DNA from: Bathynomus jamesi
Lineage: Eukaryota > Arthropoda > Malacostraca > Isopoda > Cirolanidae
DNA length: 64,000 nucleotides
Direction: 5' to 3'
Assembly (NCBI GenBank): GCA_023014485.1
Contig: JAJOZX010003308.1
Coordinates: forward strand, 48,501 to 112,500
The notes under the pieces are model-generated. The model saw nothing but the letters and a program-made list of their open reading frames with translations, had not been told where the DNA came from and ran no database searches. A program made the position numbers and the translations under genes. Position 1 is the first letter of the stretch. Every line of letters starts with the position of its first letter. Positions 22,616-33,540 of the stretch are shown piece after piece.

Positions 22616-22639
22616 TACTCATTACGATTTACTTTGAGA

Positions 22640-23530
22640 ACAACTTCCCTTTCCGTCCCTACTTCTTCGTCCGTTTCGCATTGTAGCAGTTTCTCGGAAA
22701 CACTGTAAAGACATGAAGGCCAGATGCAGCGGCTGCACCACCCACCTACCCACCGGTGCGATATACTGAGTTAACCTTGAAACTGGGTTATCTATGATCA
22801 TTAACTACCCCTCAATCACGGATAACTGAGTGAGTACTGTATTTTAAAGTTTTATAATGTAATGCATTGATTTGTTGTAAGAAATAAATAATTAAAAAAT
22901 TAATTAAGAACAACACGAAGCATCAGTTCTCCTTTTCGCTAAAATACATTAAAATTGAACTTCATAATTTAAATTAAAAATGTATTTAACTATCATTCCA
23001 CGTATCTGAGTTTACTCCTTTCTGCTGAGTTAGTACAGAGTGTTTATTTTATCAGTTAACCGAAAGAAATACAAATAAAAAGTAACTATACTTCAGAGTT
23101 GCATTAAACTTTGTAATACGAGAAACAATAACGGCAGCAGTTGAAACATTTCAAAAACAAATGCTGAAAGTGTTCACAGCCATGTGTAAATGCAGACGTT
23201 TTCAGAATGAATACACGCTGTTCCAAGGTTAACGCCATCTTCACAAGTTTAAGACCAGGCCTAGGACCAGGCTTAAGCTGCCTTAGAGCTGGCTTAAGCG
23301 AGGCGAGGCCAGCCTTTAAGATGCCATGGTTCTCATATCACAAAGTTTCCTGTATCTCTGAATCATAGTTCCTTTTTATTTTTTTATTTGCATTTCTTGG
23401 GGTTAACTGATTAAATGAACAGCCTATATAAAATCCCAGCCTTTCATTGAACAAGCTTTAAATAACAACCAATCATACGTGTCGCTCCGCCTCTTTGATA
23501 TCAATTACTAAATTCATTGAAGGAACTTGA
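22640..23530. other. Intron, nothing recognised
   Basis: AT-rich sequence without a coding or repeat signal I can name, apart from short alternating CCAGG/GGCTTAAG motifs at 23255-23310. Confidence 0.6.
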
Positions 23531-23540
23531 AAAAAGAATG

Positions 23541-23830
23541 GGGGTGTACGATTCCAGAAAAAATGGGGTCAACTCCAGAATCGATTCCTGTCTCAGGAAT
23601 CGATGGAATCGACTCTCATTCGATTCCTATTCCAAATCAGACGAGCTACAAAATAAAGAAAAAAAAAGGAGACTGATTGGGAGAACTTTTAATCACAATA
23701 CGACTATGAATATTATAAATTGTAATAAAGAAATAGATTCAAGTTGTATGCCCGCAAAACGGGAGAGTGCATATGCAATTGCAATGTTGATCAAATGAGT
23801 GCCAGTCCACCCCCCACCCCCCAAAGGGGA
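23541..23830 (+). mobile_element. hAT-like terminal region with GAATCGATTC repeats
   Basis: Starts GGGGTGTACGATTCC (23541) and contains several GAATCGATTC/GGAATCGA repeats to 23640, then TATGCCCGCAAAACGGGAGA at 23748. The same two blocks occur in inverted order and orientation at 39530-39972. Subterminal repeats of this kind are typical for hAT termini. No transposase was found next to it. Confidence 0.45.
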
Positions 23831-24974
23831 GTTTATAGTTTAAAAAAGGAAATTATTGTTTATAACTGTGAATTTTACTTTTCTATTCGATAGTGGGGGA
23901 GGGAAAGCAAGAAAATCAATTTTTGGTACCATTATAAACTAGCAAGCATCTAAATTATCATGCATTTTAAGTCCAATAAACCAGAGCCTAAGCGATACTT
24001 GAACTCAACAAGAAAATACATTCATTTCATTTGAGATTATCTGAACTTAGACACCATAGTGTATTGTAGGTTTACAGGTTGTTAACAACAGTCCTGTTTC
24101 AGTTTTGGTCTACCTTCCTAACGTAAGACTGTAGATATTTATCCAACATTAGATGCGCTAAGGTCTGAATTTCCTACAGTACAGCCAATCTACAAACAAG
24201 CAAAGTTTTATCCACAAATCAGACAGTTTATTATTTTCAAATTAATAGGCCTTGTTGCTGTCCATTTATAAATAGTAATTTAACTAGCAAAAGATCGGCG
24301 CTACGCGCCGATTTTTCTAGATCTGCGGTGCTTGGACCTTCGACCCAAACCGAATTGTGGGCCTACGGCGTATTTTATTTTGAACATCAATAGCCCTTTA
24401 CTGGATATCGTTCCCATTCCTCACACCTTGGGCCTCAGTAATTGGGGTGCCTGTGGCCCTCAAATTACTGGCGAACCAATTATTCGGTCAGTAAAACTAC
24501 AGAAAAGAACGCAGCCATGAAAATCTAAAACTTCACAAATCTTGATACGATGAACTCGGATGTGAAGCTCAACATTTTCATGAGTGCGTTCTTTTCTATA
24601 GTTTTATTGACCAAATAATTGAACCGACAGTAATTGGGGGGGTCGCAGGCCCCTAATTACTGGGAGTTCAATTATTTGGTCAATAAAACTATAGTCATGA
24701 AAATCTTAAGCTTCACAAATATTGACACAATGTGAAGCTCAAGATTTTCATTGCTGCGTTCTTTTCCATAGTTTTATCGCGGTGCTGGGGGCCCTCGGGC
24801 CCAGTAATGGGGGGTGGTGGTGGTGGGGCGGGGTTGGTCACACATATATTTTCGTTCATTACTCATCACCGCCATCCACCATACGAAGTTTGGTCGAAAT
24901 CGGTTCAGAAACGTAAAAGTTTTTTCTGCGGACAGACAGGCAAACACATTTTTGCTAAATTATAATAGTAATGA

Positions 24975-25215
24975 TGCCCGATTAGGTTAATTAAATGGCC
25001 GGTTAGGTCAACTGAGTGCCCGATTAGATTAATTGAATGCCCGGGTACGTTAATTGAATGCCCGGTTAGGTTAATTGTACACCCTTGACGATTGGTTAGG
25101 TTGTCATGATATTTTAGTTAAAGCCAACGAAAATATCATGACTTAACCTAACCAGTCGTCAAGGGCGTACAGATGACCTAACCTGGCATTCAATGAACCT
25201 AACCGGGTATTCAAT
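24975..25215. repeat. TTAGGT…GCCCGG units plus hairpin in H2
   Basis: Shorter version of the H1 module: four to five units, then inverted arms around 25081-25125 and 25126-25170 (CCTTGACGATTGG / CCAGTCGTCAAGG). Confidence 0.85.
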
Positions 25216-26124
25216 AATTTTACCATAGGCTTCGTAATGATCTTGATGACGTCATTTAATGTTTTAAAATTAATTATTTAATTGCTATTTTCTTACTTAC
25301 AGCGACAGGCATAATGATATTAGGATACCTAATAGAAATTTTGTAATATTTTAAAGTGGGGAAAATAAATAATTTTCTAGAAATGATCATCAACTATAAA
25401 AGCGCATCTAATAAGATAACTTAATTAACGTATTTATATGACAACTAAAAAATAGAATGATAAATCAATATCCTATCAAATTGTTTGTGTATACATAAAA
25501 TTATTTGTACAAAAGCCACAGTAATAAAACGCACAAAAGTCACGGTAAATAATTTCGAGTGTGGCTCGTTTAACTTTAAACTCGTGTTTATTTAAATTGC
25601 CCGTTTTAATTATGTAATTTTTTGTACTGAATCGATAAAGAAATCTTTTGTGAATCTAAAAATGTTAAAATTATAACAAATATCAAAATATTTTGTATAA
25701 AAATCATTGAATTTTAAAAATATCAAAATATTTTGTATAGAAATCATTGAATTTTAAAAATGCATGTTTGTTTTAGTTTTTTGCAAAAAGTTCGTTATGA
25801 ATTTTAAAAATATATACTTTTTTAAAATTGAATCGATAAATAAATCTTTTGTGAATCAAATGATATTAAATGTTTAGTAAATATTAACTTATTTTGTTGT
25901 CAAATTATGATTAAAAATGAAAAATTAAAAAAATGCGTGTACAGGCATGGGAAGAACTGTACCCCTAAAAGGGGAGAAGGAATTACGTTAGGGAATTTTT
26001 TTTAGCATGGGCACTGCACAATAAAAAGACGCATCGAATGTTGAAAACCGCATTGTTCTACACCAATTGTAGCGACCTGTAGGTGTGCGCAAAAAAACTG
26101 TTACATATATATATATATATATAT

Positions 26125-26410
26125 ATCCCCGCAAGGGGGTTCTAAGCTCGTGCTCTTGAGTGCTCTTTGTGCTCGTTTGTACGTGCTTGTTCCTGGAGGT
26201 TTCACGTGCGCCCTCCCGGCCCTAGCACCCAAGGATGATGGGGCTCGCCCTGCAGTCCTTGGTCTTTTTTCCACTTCGACTGTCCCCTCCACCCTTTCTT
26301 TTTCCTCTGTCTTTCCTCTCACTTTTTCTTTGTTTTTCCGCTGAGATATGCCCTTTAAATAGAGGCGAATCGGTTCTTCCTGAACTAAAAAAAAAAAAAA
26401 AAAAAAAATA
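26125..26410 (+). mobile_element. Poly-A-tailed retrosequence
   Basis: Inserted in the TA tract of H2. GC-rich start (CCCCGCAAGGGGGTTC), pyrimidine-rich middle and a 3' A run at 26387-26408. This looks like the 3' end of a LINE or SINE copied by target-primed reverse transcription. Family unknown to me. No coding motif in it. Confidence 0.55.
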
Positions 26411-26476
26411 TATATATATACAGGGTGGGCGGAAAGTAGCTCCCTATTTTGGATTGGTAAAAAAATACGTATATTA

Positions 26477-29029
26477 CACTAGGCAACAAATTTCAACTTT
26501 TTTTTTGTTACAGACACGTGAACTACTGATTCCTACTAAAGCGCTGATGCTGATTTCAGATCTGATATCAAAATTTCTCTATCACGTCCAGATTTTGTGT
26601 AACCGAAAACCCCTATTTTTCATTTTTTTTCTCACCCGCTTCTATTACGAAAGCCGTCTAAGCTACTTTTCCGTGCCACGTTTTATGTTAAGTATACTTA
26701 AATAATTAGTGAACAGGGATGTCTTTCCTCCTTTATTCTGGCTTAAGACAGACAGCGGAATTCCGCTGGCGGAGTTACCACCCCTGCGCCCAACCATCCA
26801 CCCAAAGCGCGTTAGTATTTTGTTGTTACTACTGAAAGGCAAATTCCTGTTCTTAAGTGAAACTTTGTGTGTCCTCTTCCTTTGTCGCTTGTAGGATGAC
26901 GAGCTCTCCTTCTGCAGGAACCAACAATAATCTCCCATCATATTTGGGTTGAAATTACCTTGGTATCTGTTTTCCATAACTGAGATCTGTTGGTGGAAGC
27001 GCTCACCATGCTCGTCACTTACAGCCCCAAGGTTGGCCGGGAAGAAGTCAAGATGAGAGTGTAAAAAATGAATTTTCAAAGACATTCTGCATCCCATTAT
27101 TTCATAAGATTTAAGCATGTTTTCTACGAGTTTACGGTGGTTTTCAGCTTTGTGGTTTCCAAGAAAATTTTTGACAACTTCAACGAAAGATGTCCATGCT
27201 CCTAGTTCATTCTCATTTAGGTTAGATGGAAACGATGAGTCGTGGATGACACTGCGGATCTGTGGTCCAGTGAAAACTCCAGCTTCTAGCTTAGCATCTG
27301 TCAATATTCCTTTGAATTTATCCTTTAAATATTGGAAACCACTACCTTGATGATCCATACCCTTCACGAAATTTTTCATAAGGCCAAGTTTAATGTGAAG
27401 TGGTGGAAGATGTACTTTATGAGGGTCAATAAGTGCTGGGTGTTTCACATTGTATTTACCAACATGATGTTCAGTTCTAGATGACCAATCATGTTTTTTG
27501 TAGTGGTTCTTGTCATCTCTGCTGTTCCATAGACACAAAAAGCACATATGCTTTGTGTAGCCCAACTGTAACCCAAGAAGTAATGATACAACTTTAAGGT
27601 CGCCACAAATATTCCATGTGTGGTCTTTATATTTGATGAGTCTTAGCAGCAGTTTCATCGATTCATAAGTCTCATTAAGGCCAGTGGCATGTGCTACAGG
27701 TATTGAAGGTTTTTCATTGCCGTTGTGCAGTAATACAGCTTTAAGGCTAGCTTTACTAGAGTCAATGAACAGTCTCCATTCTTTTGGATCATAGCGACAG
27801 CCAATCCCTTGCATCAGACCACTGATATCGTGGCAGAAACAAACGTTTTCTTCCTGTAAGTAAAATGATGAAAACTGCAAATGGCGATGGTGGAAATGGG
27901 AAACTTTGGTGTTTGGTTGGAGAAGATTAAATTCTTGGTCTTGAACCAAACAACTCTGCCTTTTCTTTTGGTAATTCCAAATCGCGCACTAAGTCATTTA
28001 ACTCCGCTTGACTTAACAAATGTGGGGAAATATTTGCATCTGGAACATATATGCCATCTTTCCCTGTTTCTATATCACTAGCAGAATCTTCAGATGAACT
28101 GCTGTCTGTTATCGTTGCTGGTGGATTTGTTTCATCATGTGGTACTGGTTTCATTGCTGATTCGCAGTTTGGGTACGTGATCTTTGATTTGTTTTTCTTT
28201 GTGAAACCAGCAATCTTTGTCAAACAAAAATAACAATCATTGAAGTGATTTTTCGGCTCACGCCAAACCATGGGGACTGAGAACGGCATAGCTTTTCTTT
28301 TACCATTCATCCAAGCTATTAACATTGCATTGCACTGTGCACAGCAAATATGTGGTGCCCAGTCCCTCTGTTGGTCTTTTAACTTACAGTCAAAATAACA
28401 CTTGTAGGCAAGTTTAATCTTTGTTGTTATGTTTCTACGTTGTGGCTTAGGTGTATATTGTCCACAGACAAAGCAGAAGTTGTCTGGGTGATTTACACAA
28501 GCACGTCTATTTGATGCCATTTTGAATTACCATACAATATCTGAAAAAACGTAGAAAGTAATTATTACGATGTGCAAAATAAAAAGAAATACACACCGTA
28601 GTACAAAACAAATGCTCTAAAAACACACAAGTCACCACAACCTGTCACTTGCTCATCAGCAGAGAGCTTCAACAACCGTTCTGCTTGACTGTCACGTAGC
28701 GACTGACCGTTGGGCTGTTGCCCGTTACTATGCTCTTGACTCAGTGTTGCCAACTCGGGATAAATTTTATTTATTAAAATTGTTTGAATTTGTATATAGT
28801 TGGCAAAAAAAATTGCTTTAACCTTGAAAAGCAAGTATCATATTACTGGCATTAAGCCGATTAAAACCAAAATCTGGACGTGGTAGAAAATTTTACTAAA
28901 AGTGATTTGCATTTTACACAAAATCTAGACGTGATAGAAAAAATCTAATTATAGATTTGAAATCAGCATACCAAAATTAGCTAGGAGCACCTATTTGGTC
29001 TTCTGTAACAAAATCTTTGTTGCCTTGTG
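26477..29029 (-). mobile_element. CACTA-like DNA transposon with the arthropod Cys-rich protein family
   Basis: The ends are CACTAGGCAACAAA at 26477-26490 and, inverted, CACAAGGCAACAAA at 29029-29016, flanked by TTA (26474-26476 and 29030-29032). The intact other arm of the host fold-back element shows the empty site (GTATATTATCC on the corresponding strand), which proves a 3 bp duplication. Subterminal inverted motifs CTATCACGTC(C/T)AGATTTTGTG occur at about 26579 and 28914. CAC… ends with 3 bp duplication are the hallmark of the CACTA/EnSpm superfamily; the assignment is inference. It carries one gene. Confidence 0.85.
26663..28520 (-). pseudogene. Arthropod Cys-rich transposase-like protein, one frameshift
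   Basis: Minus strand, ATG at 28520. Residues 1-110 carry C-x2-C-like pairs (FCFVCGQY, YKCYFDCK, HICCAQCN, NDCYFC) around WMNGKRKAMPFSVPMVWREP. An acidic serine stretch and SQAELNDLVRDLELPKEKAE follow. A frameshift near 27945 (GSR to EFNLLQPNTKVSH) leads to the large domain: CRYDPKEWRLFIDSSKASLK, KYKDHTWNICGDLKVVSLLL, HMCFLCLWNSRDD, LPPLHIKLGLMKNFVKGMD, SDEHGERFHQQISVMENRYQ and a C-terminal DYCWFLQKE. About 610 residues in total. I know the family as widespread uncharacterised proteins in arthropods. D218/D-like residues in F-I-D-S and C-G-D-L could be catalytic, but this is not demonstrated. The gene is otherwise intact, so the insertion is young. Confidence 0.8.
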
Positions 29030-29088
29030 TTATCCATTTATTTCAGAAGAAATAATATGAAAAGGTAGGCATACATGGTAGGTTTTCT

Positions 29089-29593
29089 CTAAAATTCAAT
29101 GTGGGCTCCAACTCTTTCCACCAGCTTCTGGAGCCGCCCAGGAATGGCGTCCACTGACTTTAGCAGGAACTCCGGCGGGATGGAGGACATGACTTCCCGA
29201 ATTCGGTCCTCCAGTTCTTCCAATGTCCTCGGTTTGGTGCGGTAGACTTCTTCCTTTACCCACCCCCAAAGAAAGAAGTCGCACGGTGTCAAGTCGGGGC
29301 TCCTGGCTGGCCATTGATGTGGACCACGACGACCCATCCAACGCCCAGGGAAGTGGGCATCCAGCCACTCACGGACAACAAGAGCGAAGTGCGGAGGGGC
29401 GCCATCTTGCATAAATATCAGATCGTCGATGTTCTCCCATGTGCTGACAACCGGCCAGACCTCGCTTCGCAACATAGCAAGGTACCGCTCAGCATTCATG
29501 GTGTTGCGCAGAAGGAACGGGCCCACAACCTGATCTGAGGTCATACCACACCACACCGTTACACTGAACCGATTCTGCCGTTTTTCAGCGGTA
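29089..29593 (-). pseudogene. DD41D transposase, C-terminal part
   Basis: Reads SVTVWCGMTSDQVVGPFLLR, then DDLIFMQDGAPPHFALVVRE (second Asp), WPARSPDLTPCDFFLWGW (third Asp, 41 residues after the second) and ends VERVGAHIEF. The N-terminal helix-turn-helix and the first catalytic Asp are absent. The upstream continuation in this frame beyond 29593 comes from the opposite arm of the fold-back and is not original. Confidence 0.85.
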
Positions 29594-29904
29594 ACCGTGC
29601 GACTTCTTTCTTTGGGGGTGGGTAAAGGAAGAAGTCTACCGCACCAAACCGAGGACATTGGAAGAACTGGAGGACCGAATTCGGGAAGTCATGTCCTCCA
29701 TCCCGCCGGAGTTCCTGCTAAAGTCAGTGGACGCCATTCCTGGGCGGCTCCAGAAGCTGGTGGAAAGAGTTGGAGCCCACATTGAATTTTAGAGAAAACC
29801 TACCATGTATGCCTACCTTTTCATATTATTTCTTCTGAAATAAATGGATAATATACGTATTTTTTTACCAATCCAAAATAGGGAGCTACTTTCCGCCCAC
29901 CCTG

Positions 29905-29938
<34 letters not shown>

Positions 29939-30346
29939 AAAGGCTTCATTTCTGAAATAGTATATTAGACTAGCAAAAGGTCGGCGCTACGCGCCGATTT
30001 TGCTAGATCTGCGGTGCTTCGGCTGAATTGTGGGCCTACGGCGTATTTTATTTTGAACATCAGTAGCCCTTTATCTGGATATCATTCCTATTCCTCTCAC
30101 CTTGGGCCTCAGTAATTGGGGTGCCTGCGGCCTTCCAGTTACTGGCAAACCAATTATTCATTCAATAAAACTACAGAAAAGAACGCAGCCATGAAAATCT
30201 AAAGCTTCACAAATCTTAATACATTGAGCTCGGATTTGAAGCCTAAGATTTTCATGACTGCGTTCATTTCTATAGTTTTATTGACCAAATAACTGAACCG
30301 ACAGTAATTGGGGGCCCTGCGGCCCGCCAAATCATAGTTTTCATTG

Positions 30347-30440
30347 TTTCGAGTGCATCAATAATATTGTTATAGTGTTCCATTAGTTGTGATAAGCATG
30401 ATCTTCCTGACTGGAATCGATGTTGGTTATCATTTTTTTT
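30347..30440 (-). pseudogene. Reverse-transcriptase fragment inside Helitron H3
   Basis: The frame reads DNQHRFQSGRSCLSQLMEHY followed by NNI, the Q-H-G-F-R-x-G-R-S-C-x-x-Q-L motif of non-LTR reverse transcriptases. A second copy of the first third lies at 30622-30662 within the minisatellite. Probably captured by the Helitron. Confidence 0.65.
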
Positions 30441-30990
30441 TCTGAGTTTCCCCATTAACCCCACCCCACCCCCCCATTACCCCACCCCTCTCCCCCAATA
30501 CCCCCTCCCCCACCCCTCTCCCCCAATACCCCCTCCCCCACCCCTCTCCCCCATTTACCCCACCAATTTTTTTTCTGAGTTTCCCCATTAACCCCACCCC
30601 CTCCCCCATTACCCCACCCCTCGATCTTCCTGACCGGAATCGATGTTGGTTATCATTTTTTTTTCTGAGTTTCCCCATTAACCCCACCCCCTCCCCCATT
30701 ACCCCACCCTCTCCCCTAATACCCCCTCCCCCACCCCTCTCCCCCATTTACCCCACCAATTTTTTTCTGAGTTTCCCCATTAACCCCACCCCCTCCCCCA
30801 TTGCCCCACCCCTCTCCCCAATACCCTCTCCCCCATTTACCCCCACCCTTCCCCCATTACCCCCAAGGGGGGAAGGGGGCTGGCACCTTGCAAAGGATTT
30901 ACTTTAATTTTTTTTGGTTACATATATATATCGCATCTATTTTTCTGAGTTTCCCCATTGACCCCACCCCCTCCCCCATTACCCCACCCC
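30441..30990. repeat. C-rich minisatellite
   Basis: Irregular units built of CCCCATTA, CCCCACCCC, CTCCCCCA and CTGAGTTTCCCCATTAACC. Proline/glycine-rich frames here are repeat translation. Confidence 0.9.
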
Positions 30991-31378
30991 TCCCCCATTT
31001 TGTGCCAAAATTATGATTAAAAATGAAGAAATGGGAAGAACTGTACCCCTAAAAGGGGGGGGAGCAGGATTTATGTTAGGGAATTTTTTTTAGCATGGGC
31101 ACTGCAGAATAAAAAGACGCAGCGAATGGTGAAAACTGCATTGTTCTACACCAATTGTAGCGACCTGTAGGTGTGCGCAAAAAAACTGTTACATATATAG
31201 TATATATAAGGCTTCATTTCTGAAATAGTATATTAGATTAGACGAGTTTTTTAAAAATCGCGTATTGTGTTCAAAAGACTTAATAACTTCTAGGTTAATA
31301 AGCACTTTACTGATAGCTTTAATGTGCAGGCCTGCACACATAGTGTGTGTATATATGTATATATATATATATATATAT

Positions 31379-31724
31379 GAATAGAAACGACGTAAATAAG
31401 GAGCGTCTCTGCACACGGGGAAGAGAAATAACGAATAAATGAAAAATGAGGCGAACCGCCCGGGAATCGAACCCAGGGCCTTCCAATTGCCGGTTGGATG
31501 CGCTACCATTACACCACGGACCTCGATCAATCATAAATCGAAATTCTCCTACATAGGGCAGAAACCAATGCCCTGAGAGGGCACCCTCGCAAATCGTGAA
31601 TATGTGCATTTAACTGCAATGACCACGCAGTATATAAATGAATAGAAACGACGTAAATAAGGAGCGTCCTTATTTACGTCGTTTCTATTCATTTATATAC
31701 TGCGTGGTCATTGCAGTTAAATGC

Positions 31725-31735
<11 letters not shown>
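31379..31735. mobile_element. Palindromic repeat with tRNA-like segment
   Basis: GAATAGAAACGACGTAAATA occurs at 31379 and again at 31640. The second copy ends in a direct inverse (TATTTACGTCGTTTCTATTC, 31671-31690), so 31615-31725 is a near-perfect palindrome. A tRNA-like block lies between (next entry). A related arrangement is at 43167-43750. Confidence 0.7.
31452..31523 (-). repeat. tRNA-like segment (SINE-type head)
   Basis: The minus strand has an A-box-like GGTGTAATGGTAGCGC, a 5 bp anticodon-type stem TCCAA/TTGGA around loop CCGGCAA and a B-box GGGTTCGATTCCCGG. The loop lacks the invariant T before the anticodon position, and the acceptor arm pairs poorly, so it is a tRNA-derived repeat rather than a tRNA gene. 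Confidence 0.6.
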
Positions 31736-31770
<35 letters not shown>

Positions 31771-32102
31771 GGGCACATCACATGCTTAAAGTTGTACAAT
31801 GTAGTATTAGTTGATACGTATTCATTTATTTCCACTTAAATGGTTTTTAAGTACCTCTGAGAGCGGCAGAATTTAGTATTAAGTCAGAAAGGTTTTCAGT
31901 TATGCTAAAATATGTTTTGTCGCTTTAGGGAAAACATGTTTAGGTGCTCCAATCTCAGCGCTGTGCTCGTTACTTTATAAATGTCATGCCGTTACCGTTA
32001 CCGTTACTACAGTCTAAATGTAACGCCGTTATCGTTACAGTTACCATTTTTAAAAAGTAACGAGTAACGGCACCGTTACTCGTTACCGTTACTTTTAATG
32101 AA

Positions 32103-32134
<32 letters not shown>

Positions 32135-32137
<3 letters not shown>

Positions 32138-32708
32138 GGGCTTTTTAAAATGATTCATCCGATTTCAACTGAGAATACTTCCGTACCTATCAACCGTGCA
32201 TCAACTGGGCATACACCACATGAAAGAGGAAATCTTAGAGTTTTACAAGATCACCGCGAGAGGGCTCCAAAGTCACGCCGTGGCCTAGCCTAGCAACAAA
32301 CAGTCAGTGTGAAAATGGCGTCCGCACAGCAGAAGGCGTTTTGTGTGTTGCAGTTTTCGAGCTGTAACTCGGTAGTCACAGTGCAGCGTAGTGCGACTTC
32401 TTCCTTTGGGGGTACGTTAAGGATACTGTGTACGTGCCACCGTTGCCCACATCTTTGGATGAGCTCCGAACTCGCATTGTTACTGCCGTAGAGTCAGTGA
32501 CAACGGACATGCTGGAGCGAGTATGGGAGGAATTCGACTATCGTGTCGACGTTGCTCGTGTAACTAGGGGAAGTCACATAGAGCATTTATGAGGTGAGAG
32601 ACAAAATTTGGACAGTTTTTCTTTTGGTTGATGTATCACAAATCACACTGTATTTGTAACATTAAAAAATATTCTCATTTGAAATCAGGTGAGTCAGTTT
32701 GAATAGCC

Positions 32709-32712
<4 letters not shown>
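32135..32712 (+). mobile_element. DD41D-like element, internally deleted
   Basis: The ends ACAGGGCTTTTTAAAATGA (32135) and inverted ACAGGGCTATTCAAACTGA (32712) lie in TA/CA tracts. The start MASAQQKAFCVLQFSSCNSV (32314) is fused directly to a C-terminal part (LDELRTRIVTAVESVTTDML, then GSHIEHL) in another frame. The whole catalytic core is deleted. Confidence 0.8.
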
Positions 32713-32758
<46 letters not shown>

Positions 32759-32770
32759 TATATATATATA

Positions 32771-32935
32771 AGCAAACAACCACAGGAAAAAGGAAACACG
32801 AAGTCCGAGCGCTTTCGTGATATATTCACATTATCAAGGAGAAACAGATCCTATTTTCTGTTTCTCCTTGATAATGTGAATATATCACGAAAGCGCTCGG
32901 ACTTCGTGTTTCCTTTTCCCTGTGGTTGTTTGCTT
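32771..32935. repeat. 80 bp-arm palindrome, Penelope-end-like
   Basis: Arms 32771-32850 and 32856-32935 (AAGCAAACAACCACAGG… / …GTGGTTGTTTGCTT) with a 5 base loop, flanked by TA tracts. The sequence CTTGATAATGTGAATATA, CACGAAAGCGCTCGGAC resembles ends of Penelope-like retroelements that I remember from invertebrates; that part is a recollection, not shown here. Confidence 0.6.
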
Positions 32936-32971
32936 ATTAATAAGATCACGTGCTATTCTGGATTTTAGTGC

Positions 32972-33002
<31 letters not shown>

Positions 33003-33394
33003 GCATAAAATATTATATTATATAAACATTCGCCTGTGCGAGTATGTGTTGGTTTGTATCCACTGGTTAATGCATAGGCTATGAAGTCTGTGCATGCCTT
33101 CATTGCGTTGTTATGACTTATAAGGCATAATATTTTCAAAAAAAGTGAAACAAAATTACTGCAAGATTTATTACTAGGAATTGCGACATAAGAGAGGATG
33201 TAGCATGCTATTGATACTAATTTACTAATGCTAGAATATACCAGGAAAGTTTAGTTTTGCAAAACAATAATACGAAATACTAAAGAAATGAATCAAATGA
33301 GTTATTGTGCATGGCAATGATAATTGAAATTTATTAGTTAAATATACAAACTTAAGAACTATTATTCAAAAGATTTTTATTGGCCTTTAAGCAA

Positions 33395-33540
33395 AAAAGC
33401 TTCTCAAAAGTTGCATCTAAGAGCGAGCGTCGTTTCGGACGCAGTATATCCTTCCCTACTGAAAAAAATCCGCTCAACAGCGGCACTAGATGGTATAGGA
33501 GTGTTAAGTTTAATAAACATATTTTTTAAAGTTAGTGGAT
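33395..33540 (-). pseudogene. hAT C-terminal dimerisation fragment
   Basis: The minus strand reads FIKLNTPIPSSAAVERIFFS, then VGKDILRPKRRSLLDATF. N-T-P-x-P-S-S-A-A-V-E-R-x-F-S and L-x-P-K-R are the hAT dimerisation motif. This fixes the identity of the surrounding element. Confidence 0.8.

Larger units (their letters stand above)
26421..29904 (-). mobile_element. DD41D fold-back element hosting a CACTA-like element
   Basis: Ends CAGGGTGGGCGGAAAGTAGC at 26421 and its inverse at 29904, each next to TA. After removing the nested element (26477-29029 plus one TTA), both sides are inverted copies of the transposase 3' end: left arm 26421-26476 joined to 29033-29287, right arm 29594-29904, about 310 bases each. 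The element therefore has two 3' ends and no 5' end. Part of the transposase gene lies between the arms. Confidence 0.85.
24284..29969 (-). mobile_element. Non-autonomous Helitron H2, with nested insertions
   Basis: Minus-strand 3' end CTAG at 24284 preceded by hairpin GGCGCGTAGCGCC (24297-24309), and minus-strand 5' end TCTAATATACTATTTCAG at 29969. The host base left of it is A (24283). Between about 26125 and 29910 the element is interrupted in its TA tract by a poly-A retrosequence and a DD41D fold-back element. The Helitron interior matches H1 closely (for example 25285-26120 versus 10535-11365). The next Helitron starts at the next base. Confidence 0.85.
29970..31237 (-). mobile_element. 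Non-autonomous Helitron H3, tandem to H2
   Basis: CTAG at 29970-29973 directly follows the TC end of H2 (…TATTAGA|CTAGC…). Hairpin GGCGC-TAC-GCGCC at 29983-29995, and the opposite end at 31237 (…AGTATATTAGA), followed by T. The pair H2-H3 thus occupies one A^T target. The interior holds a C-rich minisatellite and a piece of reverse transcriptase. Confidence 0.85.

Noticed and set aside
30430..30747. Gly/Glu-rich frame
   Set aside because: Translation of the C-rich minisatellite in Helitron H3; periodicity and composition explain it.
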